Origin: Euclidia mi
Lineage: Eukaryota; Arthropoda; Insecta; Lepidoptera; Erebidae
Assembly: GCA_944739405.2 (NCBI GenBank)
Contig: OX123190.2
Span: 60,283,805 to 60,347,804, forward strand
Direction of reading: 5' to 3'
DNA length: 64,000 nucleotides
Shown: positions 33,544-41,978 of the stretch, in pieces
Numbering within the stretch: the first letter of the stretch is position 1
How the letters are laid out: each line of letters begins with the position of its first letter
Translations under genes and position numbers: made by a program
Notes under the pieces: generated by a model
Database searches by the model: none
Told to the model about the DNA's origin: nothing
What the model saw: the letters and a program-made list of their open reading frames with translations, nothing else

Positions 33544-36500
33544 TTTTTAATAGCATTTTCTTTTAATTATTATTATTGTATTATTTTATTTAAGTACGTA
33601 TATTATATTATATTTATTGCAATCATTGACTTTAATGACGTAAGTGAAGATAGTTTCCACTCATTATGTAGTTCATTTTCTGATGATAGCTTTATTAGTG
33701 TGCCATCCCTTTCGGACTGTCTTAACTCACAGTTTTCTGATGTACCTAAAAACTTCAATGCCGTTCATATCAATGCCCAAAGCATTCCGGCACATTTCTG
33801 TGATATGCTGGCCAATCTAGACTGTAAGAACATTCATGCTATCCTTGTTTCTGAGTCATGGCTTAAGCCATGTCTGCCTTCTACATTATACTCCCTACCT
33901 GGTTTCCAACTAATCAGAAATGATCGTGCCGTTGGGGGTGGTGGGGGTGTTGCCATATATCTACGCTCATATATTCCTTACACTATTGTAGGCATGTCTG
34001 CACAGCCACCGCCTCCTAATGCCGGCGAACATCTATTTCTAGAAGTATTATTAAACCACACCAAAGTCCTACTCGGCGTTTATTACTGTCCTTCATTACG
34101 TATAGATTATTTTTCTAGTTTCGAAACCCTACTGGTTAATCTTGTGCCCTCTTACAGTCACACAATCATAATGGGCGATTTTAATACCTGTCTCCTTAAA
34201 AATGATTCCCGCTCTTCTTCTCTTCTTTCCACTTCTATAGCTTGTAATATGTCAATTCTTCCTACAAGCGCGACTCATCATTTCCCAAATTCTTCGCCTT
34301 CTCTTCTTGATTTAATTATGGTTTCTTCAAGAGAACATGTCGCCATGCACGGGCAATACCCTGCAGACATGTTCTCTTACCATGACTTGCTTTTCATCTC
34401 CTACAAAATCCGTACTCCTAAGATTAAGTCTAAAGTTCTATTGCAGCGCAATTTTGGTGGCATTAACACCGATGAGCTTTGTAAAGATACCAGAGATATC
34501 GACTGGTCTCATCTGATCAACTCAGAATCTGTAGATGAAAAGGTCGACATTTTCACAAACCAAATTATACTGCTCTATGACAAGCATGCACCAATGCGAC
34601 CTGTAAAACTAAAACACCGGCCCTCACCTTGGCTCACTGAAAACATTAAACAACTGATACACAAAAAAGCGGCAGCTAAGTTTAGATATAAAATTAAGCC
34701 CGATGCCTCTAACCTACAAAAATATGTCGCGATAAGAAATCACTGCAATAGGGTGTGTAGGGATGCACAACGCCAACATATTCATAGTTCTGTGAAAAAC
34801 GGAGATCCAGCGAAGGTCTGGAAATTTCTTAAAACCCTGGGAGTTGGCAAAGCGCGCCAACACGCTACTTCTAACGACTTCAATATTGACTTGCTCAATC
34901 AACATTTCTCTGCTTCGTCCAATATTGATGGGACTACTAAAGCAAGCACTATAAATTATCTTTCATCTCTGCCAACCCCTAGTTATTCACCCTTTGTCTT
35001 TAATCACTTCACCGATAGTGATGTTAAGAAGTGCATAAGGTCAATCACGTCCAACGCTGTAGGTAGTGACTGTGTCAGCCGTAATATGATCCTTCCTATC
35101 CTCGATATAATCCTACCCATAATTTCCCATATCCTCAATTATTCTCTGTCTAGTGGTGTATTCCCATCGATGTGGAAAGACGCTCTTATTACACCAATTC
35201 CAAAAACCTCTCATCCTTCATCCTTCTCTGATTATCGGCCCATTTCCATCCTGCCATTCCTTTCAAAAGTCTTTGAACGCCTCGTTTATAACCAAATAAA
35301 CTCTTTCCTCTGCAAAAATTGTCTCCTTAATCCATTTCAGTCCGGGTTCCGTTCGGGACATAGTACCGTTACATCCCTGGTCAATATTACGGATGACATC
35401 AGGGCTGGTATGGAAGGCGGAAAACTCACAATTCTCGCTCTACTAGATTTTAGTAACGCCTTCAATACAGTCGATTTTGATATTCTACTCAGTCGACTTT
35501 GTACTCTTAACATATCTCCTACGGTGATTGATTGGTTTCGTACTTACCTGTGTGGCCGCCGACAGCGTATACGCATTGAAAACTCACTTTCTTCTTGGTG
35601 TAACACAACTGTTGGTGTGCCCCAGGGTGGCGTGCTATCTCCTTTACTCTTCGCAATTTTTATTAATTCTATATCAAATAATCTTCGCTGTTCCTATCAC
35701 CTTTATGCAGATGATCGTCAAATTTATACACAGTCGTCACTAGCAGATATGTCACTTTCTGTAAGTACCATTAACAGTGATTTGACACTGATTAGCAACT
35801 GGAGCAAATCCTTTGGACTAAAAGTGAATCCCTCAAAAACTCAGGCCATTGTTATTGGTACTTCAAGAATGACATCAAAAATTGACTGGTCTCAACTCCC
35901 TCGCGTCATATTTGATGGTACCTTTATTTCCATACAAGACAAAGTTAAGAACTTGGGTCTCATTATGGACTCTAATCTCAATTGGCGATCGCAGATCCAA
36001 GAGGTGAGTCGAAAGTTATTTGCTTCAGCAGGGTCACTGAGAAGGCTTAGGAATTTTCTTCCTACTGCCACCAAAATTGCACTAGCAAACTCCCTCCTTT
36101 TGCCCATTATCGATTATGCAGATGTCAGCTATTCAGATCTCGCCGAAAACCAGCTAGATAAACTTGAGCGCCTTCAAAATCTCTGTATACGATTCATATT
36201 TGGACTACGCAAATATGATCATGTTTCACAATTTCGAGCACAGCTCAAGTGGTTACCTATACGACATCGCCGGAATGCTCATATTCTCTCTTTGCTGTAC
36301 AACATATTGTTTAACCCTTCAACTCCTTCCTATCTTAAAGGACGATTCGAGTGCCTTCATGATACGCATAACCGTTATTTAAGGTCATCAGAAAATTTGA
36401 AACTAAAAATGCCGGTACATTCCACAGCACTGTATGACAAATCTTTTTGTGTTACCGCTGTTCGCCTTTGGAATGCTTTACCATTACATATAAGACAGGC

Positions 36501-36555
36501 TCAAACGATAACTAAATTTAAAGCTTCAGTAAAGGCTCACTATCTATCACTATAA
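33544..36555 (+). CDS. LINE ORF2, endonuclease-reverse transcriptase, uninterrupted
   Basis: The frame is open from the codon after TAA 33541-33543 to 36555, with no in-frame ATG before the endonuclease; 33700 is a GTG. The APE endonuclease starts at FNAVHINAQSIPAH (near 33752) and has LVSESWL, GGGGGVAIYLRS, IIMGDFNTC and FSYHDLLFIS motifs. The RT has DYRPISILPFLSKVFERLVY, FQSGFRSGHST, LLDFSNAFNTVDFDILL, VGVPQGGVLSPLLFAIFIN and LYADDRQIYT (near 35703). The C-terminal domain runs without interruption to KAHYLSL. The SDH box reads SYHD, an unusual but complete form. Full length and intact motifs suggest a functional enzyme. The lack of an early AUG implies an unusual initiation mode. Confidence 0.88.
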   Translation, partial: FLIAFSFNYYYCIILFKYVYYIIFIAIIDFNDVSEDSFHSLCSSFSDDSFISVPSLSDCLNSQFSDVPKNFNAVHINAQSIPAHFCDMLANLDCKNIHAILVSESWLKPCLPSTLYSLPGFQLIRNDRAVGGGGGVAIYLRSYIPYTIVGMSAQPPPPNAGEHLFLEVLLNHTKVLLGVYYCPSLRIDYFSSFETLLVNLVPSYSHTIIMGDFNTCLLKNDSRSSSLLSTSIACNMSILPTSATHHFPNSSPSLLDLIMVSSREHVAMHGQYPADMFSYHDLLFISYKIRTPKIKSKVLLQRNFGGINTDELCKDTRDIDWSHLINSESVDEKVDIFTNQIILLYDKHAPMRPVKLKHRPSPWLTENIKQLIHKKAAAKFRYKIKPDASNLQKYVAIRNHCNRVCRDAQRQHIHSSVKNGDPAKVWKFLKTLGVGKARQHATSNDFNIDLLNQHFSASSNIDGTTKASTINYLSSLPTPSYSPFVFNHFTDSDVKKCIRSITSNAVGSDCVSRNMILPILDIILPIISHILNYSLSSGVFPSMWKDALITPIPKTSHPSSFSDYRPISILPFLSKVFERLVYNQINSFLCKNCLLNPFQSGFRSGHSTVTSLVNITDDIRAGMEGGKLTILALLDFSNAFNTVDFDILLSRLCTLNISPTVIDWFRTYLCGRRQRIRIENSLSSWCNTTVGVPQGGVLSPLLFAIFINSISNNLRCSYHLYADDRQIYTQSSLADMSLSVSTINSDLTLISNWSKSFGLKVNPSKTQAIVIGTSRMTSKIDWSQLPRVIFDGTFISIQDKVKNLGLIMDSNLNWRSQIQEVSRKLFASAGSLRRLRNFLPTATKIALANSLLLPIIDYADVSYSDLAENQLDKLERLQNLCIRFIFGLRKYDHVSQFRAQLKWLPIRHRRNAHILSLLYNILFNPSTPSYLKGRFECLHDTHNRYLRSSENLKLKMPVHSTALYDKSFCVTAVRLWNALPLHIRQAQTITKFKASVKAHYLSL

Positions 36556-36911
36556 CTTCTTCTAGTTCTACAAAATACATGTAAGTATTAAATATGTGTA
36601 TGTATATGTATGTACGTATGTATAAGTATATATGTATGTTTATGTATATGTATATAATTATGTCTATCATTTATTATCATATTACAGGAATGAATATAGG
36701 TATATTAAGTATGTATATATTATATAGCTTTGTTTACTTTGTTTACACATGCAACTACCGATTTTCTCCTACCAATAATATTTCCATCCAAAGGTTGCCT
36801 GGTAGAAATCGCTTTTAGCGATAAGGCCGCCCTTTGTACTATAGTTAGTTATAAGATCTCTAATAATGTTTTTTAATGTGTACAATAAAGTGTAAAATAA
36901 ATAAATAAATT

Positions 36912-37089
36912 ACTTTAACAGCCTTTGTTGCTTACATTAGAATAAGCTGGGGACATAAACATACGATGTTCGATATATGCAATCATAAATCAGGGAACCG
37001 AACCGATGTCCGTCCTACGGATCCTAACGGTATCGGGCGCCATTGTTTAAACAGTATGTAAGTCAAAAGACACGGAATTTATTACGTTG
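36912..37089. other. Short non-coding spacer
   Basis: No coding sequence or repeat is evident between the LINE tail and the GC-rich block. It contains GTATCGGGCGCCATTGTTTA near 37031. Confidence 0.4.
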
Positions 37090-37640
37090 GGCCCATTTTA
37101 TTGGTGGAACAATAAAAAAAACCACCTCGACTTCCGCCGTGTACCCGTGTGCCGGAGGGTGGGGCATCACCAAAGCACTCGTCGCCACCCTCCGACGGGT
37201 ATTGGCCCGCCAGATGGTCAGGCGAGCCCCGAACAAAACCCCCTTGGCGGATTAAGGTGTTGGACTCCGCCGCCAAAACGCCCAGCGGCCGCAGAGGACA
37301 GGGAGGACGGCAACGCAACACCGCATCTCCTCTTCCTCTGCGGCCCCACCACGACGCATCGAATGGTGCGCCCCCATTTGGTCGCGGGAGATAGGGCGCG
37401 CGGCAACGCAACACCGACACGCCTCTCCTCCCGCGACCGCACCCGACTGCGAGGAACAGACAGAACTGTCCCCCGCACCCGCACCGTTGGACGCATCCTG
37501 CGCAGGCCCCTCCAAGCCCACGCGGAGCGTCCCCTCCTGGATCCCTCTTAGCTTCACCGCGGGTGATCAATCCACGGTTACTGAGCCCCCCCACCACGAC
37601 AAGGTGGAGATCCCACGGGGGCGAAAATATTGCGAACCTA
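37090..37640 (-). repeat. GC-rich block, possible R1-clade LINE untranslated region
   Basis: This block is far richer in G and C than its flanks. Overlapping frames are open on both strands, as often happens in GC-rich non-coding DNA. On the minus strand it starts CGCCCCCGTGGGATCTCCAC followed by CTTGTCGTGGTGGGG and ends with CACCAATAAAATGGGCCCAA, including an AATAAA near 37109-37114. The opening phrase resembles untranslated regions of arthropod R1-clade LINEs as I remember them. No RT or endonuclease lies next to it. I treat it as an orphan fragment of an element, not a gene. Confidence 0.35.
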
Positions 37641-37825
37641 GTTTAGGTTTTTATAACCAAAAGTACAACCATATTGACGATAAATTCTATATTCTATGCG
37701 ATAAATCATATTATACTTCAAACAAATGTAATTGATGCTACCAAGATAAGGTTAACCCTGCAATATAAATCTGTAAATACCAACACCCCTTTGTTGTTTT
37801 ATTTATTATATCACATTAATTAGAT
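37641..37825. other. Short AT-rich non-coding spacer
   Basis: I see no coding sequence, repeat or signal that I can support in this interval. Confidence 0.4.
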
Positions 37826-38032
37826 TGTTAATTATCGCTTGCTTATCGGTGAAGGAAAACATCGTGAGGAAACCTGCATGTCTGAGAGTTCGCCACGATG
37901 TTCTCGAAAGATATATGAAGTCTGCCAATCCGCACTTGGCTAGCGTAGTGGACTATGGCATTACCCTTCTCATAGTGAGAAGAGGCCCGTGCCCAACAGT
38001 GGGACAGTATAAGGGGTTGATGTTATGATTTA
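37826..38032 (+). repeat. SINE-like repeat, 3' half
   Basis: It contains GGTGAAGGAAAACATCGTGA, then GGAAACCTGCATGTCTGAGA, GAAGTCTGCCAATCCGCACT, GGACTATGGC and a GAGAAGAGGCCCGTGCCCAA segment, ending GGTTGATGTTATG. I recognise this as the 3' portion of a tRNA-headed repeat very common in Lepidoptera. The tRNA-like head is absent, so the copy is 5'-truncated. The ORF that crosses it is not a gene. Confidence 0.6.
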
Positions 38033-40239
38033 TTATATAATTAAATTACTATTTGATGCATTATTATTTATCTTTAGAAAAATAAATACAATTATTAAAA
38101 TTTATCAATAAAACAACAGCACTGTCGCACCGGGTCACGAAATTCATTTTCATTTATAATTTAGCAAACATGGAAACTATTTGCACGGATTAATGGAAAT
38201 CATTTCGTATATCGCTGACGATGTCCATCGCAACAGTAATCATATTAGTAACATTGATTTGTGCGTTTAATTACCTGTATTTTATTTTTATTATTATTGC
38301 TTAGTACCAATTATATTATTATTCAATTGTTGTGTTCCCTCTGGAATATAAATTACATATTATATTGTACGTTTTCAAAAGTGAATCGATACGAGTAGCT
38401 TCCCTTTATGTAGAAGTTGTATTTGACTTATGAATTTATGAATTAAATTATGAATTCATAAATTGATATAATAATTTCAAAAGCAAAAGCTCAGTTAACC
38501 CCCCACTTGATTACAGCACGCACGGTCGTGCTCTAATTCAAGTGGTCCCATGTGTTTGCGGCACGCATGGTCGTGCTCTAAAAAAGTCGTCCTATTGGTC
38601 GCGGATTTTTTACGTTTTGTTTTACTAAGAAACGTAAGTTCTAACTATTAGAATAGTTCATATTCTATGCAACTAAATCGTTTTAGAAGAGTGAGGGAAA
38701 CGAAACGCGCCAAAAAATATTGAAATATAATTATCTGTGTCTCAGTTGCGAAAGCGTCCGCCATTGTTGTGTTTTGTGCCGCGATCTTTATAATAAAAGT
38801 AGTATTGTGGAAGAAACCGGTGAATATTTTATTAAGATACTTATATAGATTTACTCAGAAATAAATAAATATTAATTGTGTCACTTCACAATTAATATTT
38901 ATTTATTATTCGTGACAAAGACAAGAAATACAGTGATAAAAGGCAAAAACTTTTTTGAAGTGCTATTTCCACTCTTGAAACTTGCTATTTTCGTAATAGT
39001 TTTATGGTAAATACTCTTTTAATAGTTATTAAAGACATAAAAGTACCCAGATTATTTATCTGAAAACAAATTTTTATCAATTAAATACTAGTATTGTTGT
39101 ACATTTTCACTGTTATCGTGTTTCAAATGGTAAATAATTCACAGCCACAGTGTTCGTTACAGTAACATGGCGGCCTGGCACGGCGAACTTTTTGTTACGC
39201 GTTCGGATTATAATTTTTTTAGTGGCGTTAGATTCATTTGTTACAAATAAATAATGTATTGTGTGAAAACCTAAAGGTATATGTTATAATGTTTTTGTGT
39301 TTATGAACCAAACAAGTAATGAAATTCATTAATATGTGATGAAATGTTTGTGCGAACGAGTGAAAAAAAACAAACATCTTAGTTTGTAAGCTTGTTTTGG
39401 CGGAAAGGTGAGTATTTAGTAGTATTTCAGTTATTATTATGATAGCTGATTTTATAACCAACACAATGATATGCAATTTATGTGATATAATTATATTACG
39501 GTGTCATAATTAATTTTTTTCCGGTAACCTACGCCAATGAAAATTTGCAGCAACGTGACCAGCAGCACTTGTGGCACTTTGCCTTTAGTTTGATCGCACC
39601 TCAAGGGTTAAAAGAGATTTATAACCTGGATACATTGGTAGGTGTACCTACTTCTGGAATCTACGCAGTGGACTGGTGGTCCCTTTTAGAAAACGGACCA
39701 AATTCGGAATTTTAAATTGACCACTCTCCTGAAACCATAAGCGTTACTCTGCACACAAATAGTTATTGACAGATTCCCTGCCTTATTAATCAATTTTATT
39801 CTACCTACCGCGTGACATGACAAGGAATGAGTAAACATAGAGCTTGTTATGATAGATAGCAAGCGATATCTACATTTTTAAATACTTCTTCATCATGTAT
39901 TTATACTCATCACATGTACCCTGCAATTAGTAAGTGTGGTAAGCCACAGTAGGTTTCTCATTCCGAGATAAAGGCTTTTTTGTTTTGAGTGCTGCAGTAC
40001 GGTAATTAATGTAAAACAAAGCTATGCACGTAGTTAAATAAGCAAACACAATTAAATGCGCAGGTAAAATGTAAACAGTGCTGTGATTATAACCATTTTA
40101 AAATCCCTTTAATTTAAAAATGTCTGAAAATATGTCATACTTAGAAGAAACATGAACAAATTGATCATGGCAGTTAAATTACTAGGAGGTTTATCATTGA
40201 CCTTCTCAAACCCTCCCTCCCTCTCCTCATGGCGTCCAC
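38033..40239. other. Non-coding AT-rich stretch with inverted repeats and possible 5' exon
   Basis: There is no recognisable coding sequence. Two features stand out. A 21-bp perfect inverted repeat with a 6-nt loop lies at 38860-38907. GGCACGCATGGTCGTGCTCTA at 38561-38581 repeats GCACGCACGGTCGTGCTCTA at 38516-38535. A strong donor-like AAAG/GTGAGTATT at 39407-39416 could end an untranslated first exon, but no downstream exon is recognisable. Confidence 0.4.
38860..38907. repeat. Perfect 21-bp inverted repeat, 6-nt loop
   Basis: The arm at 38860-38880 (ending ATTAATTGTG) is the exact reverse complement of 38887-38907. The loop is TCACTT. The stem is mostly A and T. It could form a cruciform or an RNA hairpin, or be a palindromic insertion scar. 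A smaller 12-bp pair with an 8-nt loop lies at 38433-38464. Confidence 0.8.
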
Positions 40240-41160
40240 GTCTAACATCCGACATACGAGGGAGCTGGACACGCGACTGTGAATATTACTGGCGCAGCTA
40301 ACATGGCAATGATACGGTCTGGGTGGCCTATGGCCACATGCCAGAACGGAAGCCTCCTCTCCAAATGTCCCTCTGCAGAGTCAGAGGTTCTTTGGATGAA
40401 CGATAGCTCATCCATCTCCGTCTCCTCGCGTCGTCCCAGACCCCTAAGGAAGGAAGAGCACATAAAAAAAAACCAAACGTCCCGGCCAATGTTAATCTGC
40501 CAACTAAATTGCCACGGTCGAAAACGGTACTTAAAAGCATCGTTAGTGGGAGAAGCGGAACAGAAACAGAAACGGAGACGGAGCGTGAAGACCAGCATGG
40601 TCAAAAAGTGCCTTCGGGCAATGATCAGTCTCGCGCGGAAGGAGTTGGGGTGGAACTGCGAGACCAACCGTCCGCCGATGTGGGCTCCAGGGTTCTGGAG
40701 GCATTGTCGGTGGTATAAAAAGTTTTATCTAGGGCCAAAGGCCTTAAAGGCAAAAAAAAAATCCCTAAGAGAGGCAGTCACGGTAGCTAAGGTCGGAGTG
40801 TCCGCGGTGTGAGCTCCACGGGAGAACTGAAACGATAGCCTCAGGGTCCTAATCTGGGAGATTAGAGCAGGAGAATCGGGAGCTCCGATCCCAGTTAGCC
40901 GCCTTAGGAGAGCAAGTTGCGGGTTCAAGTGGAATGGGCGTCAGCTTAAGTTGAGGTGCTGGCAGCACGACCGTTACAGTGCTACCGGTGCCTTGAAATG
41001 AGACACGTAAGGGCAACGTGCCCCAATGAGACAGACCGCGGCGCACGGTGTTACGTGTGCGAATGCACAGGCCATGTGGCGCGCGCATGCACCGCTACCG
41101 CACCGAGGTACCCAGTCTGCTCGGATCTTGGCTGACCGGCGGAGCATCGGCTGGGAAGTA
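40240..41160 (+). pseudogene. R1-like LINE ORF1 (gag-like) remnant
   Basis: A possible start ATG is at 40230. The N-terminal two thirds is broken by stops and frame changes, with fragments rich in arginine, glutamate and serine. The C-terminal part is clear: CYRCLEMRHVRATC, then ARCYVCECTGHVARAC, then YPVCSDLG with a stop in place of the rest of the third finger (40970-41135). This series of CCHC knuckles is characteristic of R1-clade ORF1 proteins, which bind element RNA. The endonuclease of the same element follows. Confidence 0.65.
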
Positions 41161-41722
41161 AGAAATGCTCCCCGCCGAAAAACAAAAAAAGGGGGCGAAT
41201 AATCGCTTTAGCCCCAGCTGCGGCGAGCTCAGACTCACCGCTGGCGGCAGGGACGTCCCAGCCGGCTACCCAACCGGCAGAGGAGGTGATGGAGGCCTAA
41301 AATTCACGCTCCCCCGAGTCTTACAGGGCAACCTAAATCACTGCCGCGCAGCACAAGATCTGCTGATGCAGACAATCGCGGAGTGGTCGGTTGCCTTAGC
41401 GGTGGTAGCGCAGCCGTACTCCATTCCGGACCATCCCAGATGGTTTGGATCGGAGGATGGCACCACTGCCGTCTATTGGGCAGGGGGGAAAATGGCCCCC
41501 ATTGCACGCTCTTTCAGAGGGGGCTAGGGTTTGTGGCAGTAGAATGGGATCCAATGGTTATAGTGGGCTGCTACATATCATATGCAAATTGTGGCCTCCC
41601 CGCTTTCGAGGCATATCTGGACTGTCTCAGAAGTTGCGTGTGCGGCTACCCATCCCGCCCAGTACTCGATCTAGGCGATATCAATGCCCGTTCTACTGAG
41701 TGGGGCGATCGCCTAGACAATG
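41161..41722 (+). pseudogene. R1-like LINE ORF2, endonuclease N-terminal part
   Basis: Motifs in order are VLQGNLNHCRAAQDLLMQTI (about 41315-41375), WSVALAVVAQPYSIPDHPRW, a gap with one frame change near 41520, FVAVEWDPMVIVGCYISYA, then PVLDLGDINARSTEWGDRLD at 41660-41720. The second catalytic box has GDINARS where GDFNAKS is usual. Coding stops abruptly at 41722 where a simple A/T repeat, the tail of a minus-strand LINE, begins. The same protein resumes at 47279. Confidence 0.75.
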
Positions 41723-41978
41723 CATTTATTTTATTTTTATTTATTTATTTAGGTCTACCAGCTATTGTTACAGTAATACATGCATAATTTACAAAAATAA
41801 TATCCTTATTACTAACTGTACAATCTTTACAGGTAAACACCACTTGCTAATTAGAGCATGTTAGATTAACACAATTTAAGTTTAAATCTGCAGATCTACA
41901 AATACCTTACATAACTAATTATTGGTAAACAAAGAGAGAAATAAATCGACTTTTATACAAAACAAAATAAAATGCTTC

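Larger units (their letters stand above)
32108..36911 (+). mobile_element. LINE with both ORFs open (CR1/Jockey group)
   Basis: The element has a 5' UTR with a 20-bp perfect tandem duplication (ATACTTGCTCGTGGGTAGTG at 32108, repeated at 32128), ORF1 (32328-33044), a 650-bp spacer, ORF2 (33544/33700-36555), a 3' UTR with TATG-rich microsatellite sequence (36594-36660), AATAAA at 36884-36889 and an (AAAT)n tail to 36911. The exact 5' end is unknown; the tandem repeat is the earliest structure I attribute to it. I found no stop or frameshift in either ORF, so it is the best candidate here for a recently or still active LINE. Confidence 0.75.

Noticed and set aside
36594..36818. 74-codon frame rich in tyrosine and methionine after the LINE ORF2
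   Set aside because: It is a TATG-type microsatellite in the 3' UTR read as protein.
37082..37597. Several overlapping frames in the GC-rich block taken as genes
   Set aside because: Frames are open on both strands simply because AT-rich stop codons are rare; no motif or codon pattern supports coding.
37825..38028. 67-codon frame as a small gene
   Set aside because: The sequence matches my recollection of a common lepidopteran SINE-like repeat and the frame has no start context or domain.
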